The notes: a model not told the origin generated them from the sequence alone. DNA of 64,000 nt from Alphaproteobacteria bacterium (GCA_016125425.1 WGLT01000023.1:1-64000), one strand, 5' to 3'. Positions 11,442 through 21,589 are shown, counted from the first letter of the stretch. Program-made: numbers and translations.

Positions 11442-11687
11442 ATGAACTGGATCGAACTCGTGAGCATCCTCGCTGCGTCATGGGCCATTTCCGCCGGCGC
11501 GATCGGGCCTGCGCTCGCCGAAGGCCGCGCCGTTGCGGCGGCGATGGACGCGATCGCAAGACAGCCGGAGGCGGCGAACACGCTCTCACGCACGCTGTTT
11601 GTCGGCCTCGCCATGATTGAGACGACAGCGATTTATTCTCTCGTGATTGCGCTGCTCGTTCTCTTCGCCAATCCGTTCGTGCGTTGA
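11442..11687 (+). CDS. atpE: N-type ATPase subunit c
   Basis: GAIGPALAEGRAVAAAMDAIARQPEA and MIETTAIYSLVIALLVLFANPFV. Confidence 0.94.
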   Translation: MNWIELVSILAASWAISAGAIGPALAEGRAVAAAMDAIARQPEAANTLSRTLFVGLAMIETTAIYSLVIALLVLFANPFVR

Positions 11688-11691
11688 ACCG

Positions 11692-12456
11692 ATGCAGATT
11701 GACTGGCCGACATTAGCGCTTCAGGCGATCAACGTCCTCGTCCTGGCGTGGATCCTGGCGCGGTTCTTTTACCGGCCGGTCGCCGCCGTCATTGAAAGGC
11801 GGCGCGCGGAAGCGCGAAAGATGCTGACGGAAGCCGACGCGGCCAAAGCCGAGGCGCAAAAAGCGAAAGCTGAGCTTGATGCGGCGCGGCGCAATATCGC
11901 CGCCGAACGAGACGCAACGCTCGCCGAGGCCCGCAAGGAGGCTGAAGCCGCGCGAAGCGCGCTCCTTGAGGAAGCTCGCGCGGCGGCGGAAAAGAAAATC
12001 GCCGAAGGCGAGAGCGAATGGCGGCGTCGGCGCGCCGATCTCGAAGGCGCGCTCGACCAGAAAGCTGCGGAGCTCGCCGTCGATATCGCGCGCAGGCTTC
12101 TGGAGCGCCTGCCGCCCGAAACTGCGAACGAGGCGTTTGTCGCGTCGCTCTGCAATGAATTGCAGGCGCTCTCCGACAAGACGCGTTCGCTCATCGCGGC
12201 GGCGGCGGCGCGGGGGCTGACTTTTGAGATCGTCTCCGCCTCGCCTCTGGACGAGTCGCAAGAGAGGCGGTGTATCGACTGCCTCGCAAAAGCGGCGGGC
12301 CGCACAGTGACGGTTGCGTTTAATACGGATTCGACCCTGATCGCCGGTCTCGAGCTGAGAGGGCCAGAGATCGTTATCGCCGATAACTGGCGCTGCGACC
12401 TCAAGATTGTTCTTGAAAAACTCAAGCCTTCGACGGAAGTCTATGCGGCAAGCTGA
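11692..12456 (+). CDS. atpF: N-type ATPase subunit b with delta-like C-terminal extension
   Basis: [38 protein letters not shown], long coiled coil, then [35 protein letters not shown]. Confidence 0.9.
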   Translation: MQIDWPTLALQAINVLVLAWILARFFYRPVAAVIERRRAEARKMLTEADAAKAEAQKAKAELDAARRNIAAERDATLAEARKEAEAARSALLEEARAAAEKKIAEGESEWRRRRADLEGALDQKAAELAVDIARRLLERLPPETANEAFVASLCNELQALSDKTRSLIAAAAARGLTFEIVSASPLDESQERRCIDCLAKAAGRTVTVAFNTDSTLIAGLELRGPEIVIADNWRCDLKIVLEKLKPSTEVYAAS

Positions 12457-13960
12457 AGACTGGCTCGAACGCGCGCGCGGCAAGCTCGCCTCAACCCGGC
12501 TTGGCCCCCGTGTGGATGAGTTTGGGCGGGTTGAATCGGTTGCAGACGGCGTCGCATTCGTTTCCGGATTGCCGCACGCCCGCCTCGACGAACTTGTTCG
12601 GTTCGACTGCGGCGTTTCCGGCTTTGTCCAGACGCTTGAGACAGACGCCGTGAGCGTCGTGCTGCTCGATGAAAGCGAACGTCTCGAAGCCGGCGATATC
12701 GCGCGCGGCACGGGGGCCGTCATTCAGACGCCTGTCGGCGAGGCGCTTCTCGGACGGATCGTTGATCCTCTTGGGCGCCCGCTCGATGGCGGCGAGACGC
12801 TGGACAACGCGCCGCGCTGGCCGATCGAAAGGCCCGCGCCGGAAATCATCGCGCGCGACAATGTCATCCATCCCGTACAGACAGGGATATTATCGATCGA
12901 CGCGCTCTTCCCGCTCGGGCGCGGGCAACGAGAATTGATTATAGGCGATCGTTCGACAGGAAAGACGGCCGTCGCTGTCGATTGCATCATCAATCAGAAA
13001 GCGAGCGACATCGTCTCGGTCTACGTCGCGATCGGGCAGAAGTCATCGGCGGTCAAGCGCGCGATCGACGCGGTGCGCGAATATGGCGCTTTCGAACGCT
13101 CGATCTTCGTCGTCGCCGCAGCTTCGGCCGCGCCCGGACTTCGATGGATCGCGCCCTATGCCGGATTCACGATCGGCGAATATTTTCGCGATCGCGGCGG
13201 GCATGCGCTTGTCGTTCTGGATGACCTGACGAAGCACGCAGCGACACATCGCGAACTTGCGTTGTTGACCCGCCAACCGCCGGGCCGCGAAGCCTATCCG
13301 GGCGACGTATTTCACATTCACGCCCGCCTGCTTGAGCGCGCGACGCGATTGTCCGAACACCGCGGCGCCGGTTCATTGACGGCGCTTCCAATCGCGGAGA
13401 CTGACGCCGGCAATTTGAGCGCCTATATCCCCACCAATCTCATTTCAATCACGGACGGGCAAATTGTTCTCGATTCAAAACTGTTTCGGGAAGGTCAGAA
13501 ACCAGCGGTCGATATCGGCAAGAGCGTGAGCCGCGTGGGCGGCAAAACGCAGGCCCCGGCATTGCGCAACGCCGCTGAATCGCTGCGCCTTGACTATGCG
13601 CAATTTCTCGAGCTGGAAATTTTTACGCGCTTTGGCGGCGTGACCGACGAACGCGTCAAAAGCCGGGTCGAGCGCGGCAAACGCCTCCGTGAACTCCTGA
13701 CTCAGCCTCAATATGCGCCGCTCGACCTGCCGGGCGAAGTCGCGCTCGTTCTGGCGGTGCAGAACGGCCTTCTTGACTCCGTTCCAGTCGAACGTATCGC
13801 CGACTTCCGAGCCGGGATTTCAGATTGGCTCCGCGAGGCCGCGCCAGAAATCGAAAAGGCGCTCACAGAGAAAGGCCAGCTGACGACAGATGAACGCAAG
13901 AGCCTGCTCGCCATACTGGCGCAGCGGGCGGCCCAGTTCTCGGAAAGCGCCTCAGCATGA
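12443..13960 (+). CDS. atpA: N-type ATPase subunit alpha
   Basis: [47 protein letters not shown]. Confidence 0.95.
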   Translation: MRQAEDWLERARGKLASTRLGPRVDEFGRVESVADGVAFVSGLPHARLDELVRFDCGVSGFVQTLETDAVSVVLLDESERLEAGDIARGTGAVIQTPVGEALLGRIVDPLGRPLDGGETLDNAPRWPIERPAPEIIARDNVIHPVQTGILSIDALFPLGRGQRELIIGDRSTGKTAVAVDCIINQKASDIVSVYVAIGQKSSAVKRAIDAVREYGAFERSIFVVAAASAAPGLRWIAPYAGFTIGEYFRDRGGHALVVLDDLTKHAATHRELALLTRQPPGREAYPGDVFHIHARLLERATRLSEHRGAGSLTALPIAETDAGNLSAYIPTNLISITDGQIVLDSKLFREGQKPAVDIGKSVSRVGGKTQAPALRNAAESLRLDYAQFLELEIFTRFGGVTDERVKSRVERGKRLRELLTQPQYAPLDLPGEVALVLAVQNGLLDSVPVERIADFRAGISDWLREAAPEIEKALTEKGQLTTDERKSLLAILAQRAAQFSESASA

Positions 13961-14820
13961 CCGAACGTCTGGCCGAAATAACCGGACGCATCGAAAACAT
14001 GCGCCAATTGGGCTCGGTCGTAACCGTGATGCGCGGCATTGCCGCCACGCGCGCCCAACAAAGCCGCGCGCTCATTAGCGGCATTGAGGCTTACACGGGC
14101 GCCATTACGAATGCAATCGGACAGGCGTTGAACCTCATCGAAACCAAAACCCGCGCCGCGGAGCCGAATCAGCCGGCCAGGCGCGGCGTAATCTTGTTCT
14201 GCGCCGAGCAAGGTTTCGCCGGAGCGTTTACCAGCCGCATCATAGACGCCGCGTCCGAACGCCTGAAGGGCGAGACAGAGCGCCCGATCCTGATGCTGAT
14301 CGGAACTCGCGGCGCGGCGGTCGCCGCTGAAGAACGTCTCGAAGCCGATTGGAAAACCGCCATGGCGAATCAGATAGAGGCGACGCCCGAGGTCGCCAGG
14401 CGGATAGCAGATGAAGTTTACGCGCGCGTCGCCGCAGGCGAAATCTTCGCCCTCGATATGTTCTTCGCAAAAACCGAAGAAGGGCGCGCGCTTTCAGTTG
14501 TGCATATGCCCTTGCTGCCAATTGATCTGCAGAGCTTCAAGACGGCCGACGCCTCCTTCCCTCCGATCACAACGCTTTCTCCCGAACTTCTGATCGCGCG
14601 GCTGACGGATGAATATATATACGCCAAGCTTTGTGAAGCGGCGATGCACTCATTTGCCGCGGAGAACGATGCGCGAATGTCGGCGATGACCGCGGCGCGC
14701 GATAACATCGACCGCACGCTCGGGGAGCTCATGCAGCGCGAAGCGCAAGTCCGTCAGGACGAAGTGACCGCCGAGATCGTGGAACTCGCCGCAGGCGTCG
14801 AAGCGCAGAGAAAGCGCTAA
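13957..14820 (+). CDS. atpG: N-type ATPase subunit gamma
   Basis: [37 protein letters not shown]...[11 protein letters not shown]-type C-terminus; last gene of operon. Confidence 0.88.
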   Translation: MTERLAEITGRIENMRQLGSVVTVMRGIAATRAQQSRALISGIEAYTGAITNAIGQALNLIETKTRAAEPNQPARRGVILFCAEQGFAGAFTSRIIDAASERLKGETERPILMLIGTRGAAVAAEERLEADWKTAMANQIEATPEVARRIADEVYARVAAGEIFALDMFFAKTEEGRALSVVHMPLLPIDLQSFKTADASFPPITTLSPELLIARLTDEYIYAKLCEAAMHSFAAENDARMSAMTAARDNIDRTLGELMQREAQVRQDEVTAEIVELAAGVEAQRKR

Positions 14821-14829
14821 CGAACGAGT

Positions 14830-15402
14830 TCAACACACGGCGCGGCCGCGACGGCGAACCGCGCGCCAACACGCCTGATAGGCGCGTGTCTCCTCGTCTA
14901 TCTCCGCCCAATCTGAAGCAGTGAGCTTTCGCCGCAACATGGGGTAGAACTGCGCTTCCTCGGTTTCGATCTGCATGCGCGCAAAATTCAAAAGCGTCGC
15001 CGCGGCCGCGCGCGTCGCCTCGCTATTCCAGAATCCCGCAAAGCGCCGGGCTCCCAGGCGAATAACGGCGTCGCGCGCCGCACGGCGGCCTGCGTGCAAT
15101 TCATCCAGATCAAAATATCCTGGCACGAAATTGCCTTCGCGAAACCACAACCGACGAAAAAGCCGCCGTTCGATGAAATGATGGAAATCGTCGGGGCCGT
15201 CCAACAGCTCATCCAGCAAGCTGTTCGCCAGCTCCTCGTCAGCTTTCTCGACAAAAGGTTTCCCGACAATGCGCTCAAGAAGCGCAGCGCGCGCCTCCGT
15301 TTCTTCATGTTCGACCTGCAAATGCGACAGGACACCGCTCCCCAGCGCGCAAACGTCTCGCATTTCGTCATGCTTGCCGATTTCGGTATGCATGGCGCTC
15401 AC
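14830..15402 (-). CDS. Hemerythrin (HHE)-like domain protein
   Basis: VLSHLQVEHEETEARAALL and FARMQIETEEAQFYPMLRRKLTASDWAEIDE. Confidence 0.65.
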   Translation of the reverse strand: MSAMHTEIGKHDEMRDVCALGSGVLSHLQVEHEETEARAALLERIVGKPFVEKADEELANSLLDELLDGPDDFHHFIERRLFRRLWFREGNFVPGYFDLDELHAGRRAARDAVIRLGARRFAGFWNSEATRAAAATLLNFARMQIETEEAQFYPMLRRKLTASDWAEIDEETRAYQACWRAVRRRGRAVC

Positions 15403-15569
15403 GCGGCGTTATCGGCGATGGGATATTCGTATCGACGAATTCTCTCGAGAAGGCGCGCCCATTTTGCGTCTTCTTTGATATCGGCCGGCGCCTCGTCGTG
15501 ATTTTCTCTTATGGCTCTTCGCGGCGCGTTGAACCGACGAAGTTTCAGGGATATGGCGGGGATGAACAT
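15399..15569 (-). CDS. Small hypothetical protein, translationally coupled to hemerythrin-like gene
   Basis: MFIPAISLKLRRFNAPRRAIRENHDEAPADIKEDAKWARLLERIRRYEYPIADNAA; 4-nt overlap with downstream gene. Confidence 0.45.
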   Translation of the reverse strand: MFIPAISLKLRRFNAPRRAIRENHDEAPADIKEDAKWARLLERIRRYEYPIADNAA

Positions 15570-15625
15570 CGCTTCCTCCAATGTTCTCATTGGCGCGATT
15601 ATCCTCAACGAGGAGGTCAGCGCCG

Positions 15626-15639
15626 TTGACGCAGGTCAA
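15626..15639. promoter_or_regulatory. FNR/FixK-type binding site candidate
   Basis: Perfect dyad TTGAC-GCAG-GTCAA upstream of the minus-strand small ORF/hemerythrin unit. Confidence 0.6.
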
Positions 15640-15924
15640 TCTCCGCCGGACCTTTTGCGGGGTTCCGGCTTCAACGCCCCCCGCTAAGGATATGTTAAGA
15701 CTCGAATCCGCGCAGGTAGAGTGAATTAATTTTTAAAATCTGGACGGAGGCAGATTCTCATTCGCAATCAGAAATATGCGCTCATATGTTCGTCGCCGAC
15801 TTTACTCCCCCACAATTCATAAGATCGCTGCGTCTGTTGCGCAGCGCGATTATCCGGTCGAGGCTCCGACCATTCCAAGAACGCCGGACGCGCTTTCGCA
15901 TACAGAGCGCGCATCAATGCGATG

Positions 15925-17055
15925 CTATCGCCCTTCAAGCGCCATCTTCAATGCGAGCAGGTCAAGCAAGTCCTTAAGCGCGATCACGCCGACGAGACGG
16001 CCATCATCGACGACGATAAGCCGGCTTGCCTGTTGCTTGTGCATTTTGGCGAGCGCCTCCATCGCATCGGCCGACACGTCAATTGTATTGCTCTCGCCAA
16101 CTGGCGACATGACTGTGCCGACGGTTGTGGTCTCCCATTCGCTTACAGGCGCGCTTTTTGTTTCCTTAAGGCCGATGGCGCCGACGAGCGCGCCGTCTTT
16201 CACAACCGGAAACAGATCGAAATGGCGTTCATAAACATAATCGTCGACAAACATCCGCAGGGAAATGTCAGGCGAGACAGAAACGGGATCGGATGTCATG
16301 AACTTGCTGACGGCCGCGCCCTTGAAAAGACGCAGCATTTGCTCCTGATAAACCGCGCTCGCCGCCATTGAACGAATAAACAGACCGATTACGACCCACC
16401 AGAGACCGCCGACAAAAGCGCCGAAGATCATGCCGGCCGCACCGATCGCGATGATCGCAGTCGCAATCCAGACGCCAACGCGCGAAGAGATCCGCGTCGC
16501 CGCCGCGAAGTCGCCCCGTATCCGCCACATCAGCGCGCGAAAAGCGCGCCCGCCGTCGAGCGGCAAGGCTGGCAGCATATTAAAGGCGGCCAGCATGAAA
16601 TTGATCAGCGCCAGGTAATGGAACGCCGCGCTCGCCGCCGAGATCTCCTCATTTCTGGCGATGAGATTGGCGATTTGGCTGAAGACGAAAGCGAGAACGA
16701 CGCTGATCGCCGGCCCGGCGATCGCCATGGCGAATTCGGCGAGCGGACTCTTTGGTTCATCTTCGAGTTCGGAAACGCCTCCAAGAAAGAACAGCGTCAC
16801 GCTTTTCAACGGCAATCCTTCGGCTTTAGCGACGAGAGAATGCGCAAGCTCATGGATGATAATCGACAGAGCGAGCCCGATGATGGCGACAATCGCCATC
16901 CACCAATACGCGCCGGGCGAAAAGCCGGCGTAGAGCTTTGGGAATACGCCGACCGCGAGCGACCAGGCGATGAAGGCTGCGATCAGCGCCCATGACAGGT
17001 CGACGCGAACATCGATACCGAACACACGGAATAGTCTGACGCTGAGACCAAACAT
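15925..17055 (-). CDS. Site-2 protease (M50) family membrane metalloprotease with C-terminal CBS pair
   Basis: ALSIIIHELAHSLVAK (HExxH), MLPALPLDGGRAFRAL, then two CBS motifs. Confidence 0.92.
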   Translation of the reverse strand: MFGLSVRLFRVFGIDVRVDLSWALIAAFIAWSLAVGVFPKLYAGFSPGAYWWMAIVAIIGLALSIIIHELAHSLVAKAEGLPLKSVTLFFLGGVSELEDEPKSPLAEFAMAIAGPAISVVLAFVFSQIANLIARNEEISAASAAFHYLALINFMLAAFNMLPALPLDGGRAFRALMWRIRGDFAAATRISSRVGVWIATAIIAIGAAGMIFGAFVGGLWWVVIGLFIRSMAASAVYQEQMLRLFKGAAVSKFMTSDPVSVSPDISLRMFVDDYVYERHFDLFPVVKDGALVGAIGLKETKSAPVSEWETTTVGTVMSPVGESNTIDVSADAMEALAKMHKQQASRLIVVDDGRLVGVIALKDLLDLLALKMALEGR

Positions 17056-17120
17056 CGGATCCTCCTTCTCGCGTTCACATTACGCCATCGAACAGCCGCT
17101 CCGTCGAATTGACGGGGCGA

Positions 17121-17900
17121 TCAGGACGCCTGGACGCGCGGTTTGACCCTAACGCCGTCAAATATCTGATCGCCCGGATATTCTACGACGCGCGCTCCGG
17201 CCTCAAGACCGTTCAGATCTGGGCCTGAACGCCGTTATTCCGTCCGAGCTCGACGAACCGCTTGCGCGCACGGTCGTTTTCGATCGCGAAGACCGCCCAT
17301 TTGCCCTGCTTGCGAAACAGCGCGCTGGTCGGCGCGACGAGCGCGTTATCATCTTCCCAAACGACGATCCTGACGTCGACGCGGAAGCCATGACCGAGAC
17401 CGGCGCGTTCTTCTTTTGGTCCCGTGAAATCGATGATGGCGTTAACGCGTTGCTCTTCGACACCGAGGGCGGAGATCTTGGTGAAGCCATAGGGCTCGAC
17501 CCGGCGGACGACGCTTGACAGCGCGTCCGGGCCGCTCCAATCATCAACAAGAACGCGATCGCCGGACTTAACCTGCACGGCGTCCGAAGAAAGCAGTTCG
17601 GCTACGATCTCAAGATCGTTGGCCGGCTCGCCGATTGCGAGGACCGGCGAGCCCGCGGCCAGAACCGTTTCGCTTTTCTGCACAACCTTGATCACGCAGC
17701 CCGAAACCCGCGAACGGATCGCAAGCTCCTGCGGCGCGCCGGGATTGGTCGGCGGATCGATTCTGTCTTCGGGAGGCAAAAAGCGCGCGCACAGCAGCAA
17801 GATCCGCCGTCCGCATGCGAACGGCCTGCTGGGCCGTTTCCTGATCCGCGCCGTCCAATACGCCGTTTCCGACCAATCAAGAACGGCTTTTGCGATCGAC
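17121..17900 (-). pseudogene. Decayed HlyD-family/RND or MacA-like periplasmic adaptor
   Basis: LAIRSRVSGCVIKVVQKSETVLAAGSPVLAIGEP...GHGFRVDVRIVVWEDDNALVAPTSALFRKQGKWAVFAI; frame breaks near 17216 (tail LNGLEAGARVVEYPGDQIFDGVRVKPRVQAS in next frame) and near 17785. Confidence 0.75.
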
Positions 17901-18011
17901 AAGCTCTCCCTTCCGGACGTCGAGATCGACGCCGCGCAGCGCATGCACGGCGGCTGCGCTCTCGCCATAGACCTTGGTGACGTTTTGAGTGCGCAAAGCG
18001 CCGGCGACCAT
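17900..18011 (-). pseudogene. 5' remnant of MacB-type ABC transporter ATPase
   Basis: MVAGALRTQNVTKVYGESAAAVHALRGVDLDVRKGELV then abruptly non-homologous, before the Walker A. Confidence 0.7.
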
Positions 18012-18332
18012 CGACTCCGCTCCTCGGCGACCCATCTTCGTCGCGCGTGCCGAAAATCGCGCCTTGAGGCAGATCATGGCCGGGCCGGCATGGCTGGGCG
18101 GCCTTTCGCGCCGCTCGAACCTACTGCCGCCCCTTCATGGAGGAATACGCCCAACGCCCCTTGCCGCCCGGAGGGGGCCTGTGCGAGGCCCCGCGCCGCT
18201 CCTCTTTTCCTGCGTCCGCTGGCCGCACACGGATAATCGCCTGGCGGGATCGCGGGCGGCCGGGCGCTTCAAAGGCCGCGCGTCCTCTGCTAGACCCAAA
18301 CCGCGCCGGGGCGGAGCTCGCCTCTCCCCTGC

Positions 18333-18408
18333 GGGCCTGTAGCTCAATGGTTAGAGCTGGCGGCTCATAACCGCTAGGTTGGGGGTTCGAGTCCCTCCGG
18401 GCCCACCA
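18333..18408 (+). tRNA. tRNA with CAT anticodon, probably tRNA-Ile2 (lysidine-modified)
   Basis: GGGCCTGTAGCTCAATGGTTAGAGCTGGCGGCTCATAACCGCTAGGTTGGGGGTTCGAGTCCCTCCGGGCCCACCA folds as cloverleaf; CCA encoded. Confidence 0.93.
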
Positions 18409-18473
18409 TTCCATGCTCTCTCAGCACTGCTCGCCCGTTTGGCGCGCCGGACCGCAAGAGGAAGCGCCGCGGC

Positions 18474-19238
18474 TCAAGCGCCCTCGCTGACGATATGCAA
18501 GACGCGGCCGCAATGCTTGCAGTGGATGGCGTCGGAATCGTGGCGGGAAAGTCCACAGTCAGGGCACTCATATTCAATTTTGGGCGGGCGAAACAGCACC
18601 TGGATGAGGCGCACGAAAAGCGACACGCCGAAAATCATAATGCCGACCGAAAGCAGCCGCCCCGCCGATCCGGGAAGCGTTATGTCGCCGAATCCGGTCG
18701 TCGTCAGCGTCGTGACGGTGAAATACAGCGCGTCTGCGTAATTTCTGATTTCCGGATTGGAGCCGTGCTGCGTCTCGAAGACGAGCGCCGTCGTTACAAA
18801 AATGAACAGGCCGAGATTGATGATAGCGAACAGGGTCGCTTCATTGCGGCGGAAAAAAAGGAAATCACGACGCAACTGCTTCAAAAGGTGATAGGAGCGC
18901 AACAATCGCAAAGTGCGCACGACCCGCAGGAATGCGAAGCCTTCTCCCGCGATCGGCGCCAGCAAAGACAATATCACTACGAGGTCGGCGATCCCCGCCG
19001 GGTTGAAAACGGTTCGCCACCGATTGCGACTCACGATCACGCGCGCGGAAAAATCGAAGACGATGAATACGCCCAGAATCGCGTCGATAATCTCGGTAAT
19101 GAGCGCGCCAAAGAAAAAGGATGACACGATGACATACGCCACCATCGCAACGTCAAACGCCAACAGGAAATATCCGTAAGCGCGGGCCAACGGCTTGTCG
19201 CCTTCATAAAGCGCTCTCAGCCTGCTTTGGATCGTCAC
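18474..19238 (-). CDS. Voltage-gated-like potassium channel/ion transporter with C-terminal zinc ribbon
   Basis: Six-TM layout, filter TTLTTTGFGDI, tail YECPDCGLSRHDSDAIHCKHCGRVLHI. Confidence 0.88.
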   Translation of the reverse strand: MTIQSRLRALYEGDKPLARAYGYFLLAFDVAMVAYVIVSSFFFGALITEIIDAILGVFIVFDFSARVIVSRNRWRTVFNPAGIADLVVILSLLAPIAGEGFAFLRVVRTLRLLRSYHLLKQLRRDFLFFRRNEATLFAIINLGLFIFVTTALVFETQHGSNPEIRNYADALYFTVTTLTTTGFGDITLPGSAGRLLSVGIMIFGVSLFVRLIQVLFRPPKIEYECPDCGLSRHDSDAIHCKHCGRVLHIVSEGA

Positions 19239-19461
19239 GCCGACTCCTTCGCAGCCCCTCGTGCTGTTTTACGCGTCGGCGCGCGCGTTCGCGCTCCGCA
19301 TCAACGCCCGCCCGCCTGCGCGGCCCGTCTTGATCGGGCCGCCAGCTTAACCAAGCCGCAATTCAAGACACAAGCGATGCTGGCCGCAGACCCGGCTTTC
19401 GGCCTTGATTTCGCCTTTGTTTCGCGTTGGCATCGCACGGCAAAATCGGGAGGTCTCTCTT

Positions 19462-20169
19462 ATGAACCGAATTCTCGCTTCCAGCAGCGCCGCATTGGCC
19501 CTTGCCGCCTGCAGCGGCGCGCCGGGCGCGGCGGCGGAAGACACTTCGCCTCGCACGCTTGTCGTAACCGGAACCGGAGAAGCCTCCGGCGCGCCGGATA
19601 TGGCGACGCTTTCGATCGGCGTTGAGACTGAGGCCCCGTCCGCAGCGGCGGCCCTTCAGCAGAACGGCGCGCAGATGAACGCGACCATCGATCGACTGAA
19701 AAAGGACGGAGTCGCCGAGAAGGACCTTCAGACGTCGAATCTATCGGTCAGGCCCCAATATAAATATGACCAGAACGGATCGTCTCCGCGGATCGTCGGC
19801 TATACAGCGACGAATTCCCTGACCGTGAAGCTTCGTGACTTGTCGAAAGCAGGCGCGATCATCGATGACGCCGTGAAAGACGGCGCCAACACTCTGGACG
19901 GACTGAATTTCGGCTTCGCTGATTCGTCCGGCCTGGAATCGACAGCGCGCAAAAACGCCGTCGCCGACGCCAGAGCGAAAGCGTCTACGCTCGCCAGCGC
20001 CGCGGGCGTCACGCTCGGACCGATACTGCAAATCAACGAAGGTTCGATCTCGTCGCCGCCCCAGCCTTACCTCGCAGCGCGCGCGATGTCGGCCGAAAAA
20101 TCAACGCCGATCGCGGCGGGCGAACAGGCGATCAGCGTGACTGTCACCCTCGTCTATCAGATCCGCTGA
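19462..20169 (+). CDS. SIMPL domain (DUF541) periplasmic protein
   Basis: RTLVVTGTGEASGAPDMATLSIGVETEAPSAAAAL...GYTATNSLTVKLRDLSKAGAIIDDAV. Confidence 0.9.
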   Translation: MNRILASSSAALALAACSGAPGAAAEDTSPRTLVVTGTGEASGAPDMATLSIGVETEAPSAAAALQQNGAQMNATIDRLKKDGVAEKDLQTSNLSVRPQYKYDQNGSSPRIVGYTATNSLTVKLRDLSKAGAIIDDAVKDGANTLDGLNFGFADSSGLESTARKNAVADARAKASTLASAAGVTLGPILQINEGSISSPPQPYLAARAMSAEKSTPIAAGEQAISVTVTLVYQIR

Positions 20170-20217
20170 CGCGCGCTTACCCAGGATACGCCGAAAGGCG
20201 GCGGAAAAGGTCGTCGG

Positions 20218-20574
20218 CTAAATCACTTGCTCGATCGCATTACCGTCGCCCATCAATACGACGGTAGGCTTGTAATTGCGGGCTTCCTCTGCGGGCAACT
20301 GGCCATAAGCCGCAATGATCACTTGATCGCCAGTCGAAGCGAGTCGCGCCGCCGCGCCGTTGAGCATGAATTCGCGAGAGCCGCGTTCGGCCGCAAGCGC
20401 GTAAGTCTCGAGCCGCGCTCCGTTTGTCACGTTCCAGACGGCGACCTTTTCGTAGGGAAGAATCCCGGCAGCGTCGAGAATATCCTCGTCGATCGCGATC
20501 GAGCCTTCATAATGAAGGTCGGTGCGCGTCAGCGTCGCACGATGAATTTTCGCCTTCAGCAAGGTGAGGAGCAT
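20218..20574 (-). CDS. panD: Aspartate 1-decarboxylase
   Basis: [38 protein letters not shown]...[19 protein letters not shown]. Confidence 0.94.
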   Translation of the reverse strand: MLLTLLKAKIHRATLTRTDLHYEGSIAIDEDILDAAGILPYEKVAVWNVTNGARLETYALAAERGSREFMLNGAAARLASTGDQVIIAAYGQLPAEEARNYKPTVVLMGDGNAIEQVI

Positions 20575-20797
20575 TTCGCCTCTCTCCGGTCGCGGCCCGC
20601 CAGGGACGGATATTGCGCTCGCGAGATATATAGGGGCGGCGCCGCAAAATCAAAGCGGCGGCGCCCCTGTTTTCGAACGCCCGCCCCCGGCGCGCGGCCG
20701 GTGCTACTTGCGGGCGCAACCATCTGAAATCACTTCAAAATTGTATTGTTGGCGTATGGTTAACGCACGTGTAGAATGTCAGCGTTGGGGAATCCGT

Positions 20798-21589
20798 ATG
20801 ATCATTGGCAGATCCATCATCACCGTGCTTGGCGCAGCTGGCGTCGCCCTCATTCTCGAGGCGGCGGCGCAAGCTCAGACGACCTATCGCAACGGCGTTG
20901 GCGCAGATCCTGACGGGGACACGAACCCCGCCACCAATACCGGCTTGACGGTGAGTATCGGCGACGCGGCGGAGGCGGCGTTTGACCCGCCTTTTCGCGT
21001 GATCACTTTCGAGGCTCCTCCGGGCGGGAATGGCGACGTCATCAAGTCGCAATACGAAGCAAGATACGGCGTCACATTTTCCGCCGGCTTGAAGCGCCAG
21101 ATCTGCGAAGGGCGGCGGTATTTCCGCTACGACTCGCAATGCACTTATCTGCGCGCGCCGAGCGGAAAATACGCCGCGCTCTATCGTAACGATTGGGGGT
21201 ATCCGCTCCAGATCCGATTCACGAAGCCCGTTTGCGTCGCTGCGCTTGCGATTTACCCGACTGGCGGCGCGGAAGGTCAGCGATATCGCATAACGCTCCA
21301 GCCTTATGCGGCGGACGGCTCGAAACTGAAGCGGCTGAGTTTTTATCTGACTTGGACCGAGAATACATTCCGGTGGCGAGCCATGGCTGAAGCCAGATTC
21401 TCCGTGCGCGCTTCCCGCCTAGATGTGAATGTGACCAGTTTGCACAACAAATATGGAAGCGTCCGCTTCCTGATTGACGATCTCGCGACAATCAGCGGCG
21501 ACGACTGCGGGCCCTCACCGGTCGACGTCGCAGCGGGCGCAGCGTCCCGGTCGGCCGCCCCAAAACCGGAGCCCGTCTCGGGGAGCTGA
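20798..21589 (+). CDS. Secreted protein of unknown function
   Basis: Signal peptide MIIGRSIITVLGAAGVALILEAAAQAQ; no family recognised. Confidence 0.6.
   Translation: MIIGRSIITVLGAAGVALILEAAAQAQTTYRNGVGADPDGDTNPATNTGLTVSIGDAAEAAFDPPFRVITFEAPPGGNGDVIKSQYEARYGVTFSAGLKRQICEGRRYFRYDSQCTYLRAPSGKYAALYRNDWGYPLQIRFTKPVCVAALAIYPTGGAEGQRYRITLQPYAADGSKLKRLSFYLTWTENTFRWRAMAEARFSVRASRLDVNVTSLHNKYGSVRFLIDDLATISGDDCGPSPVDVAAGAASRSAAPKPEPVSGS

Noticed and set aside
15700-15760. AT-rich stretch with TTAA elements as a CtrA site
   Set aside because: TTAA pairs do not have 7-nt spacing.
17101-17190. TTGACCCTAACGCCGTCAA as a further FNR-type box
   Set aside because: Half-sites are separated by 9-11 nt rather than the required spacing, and it lies inside the HlyD remnant.
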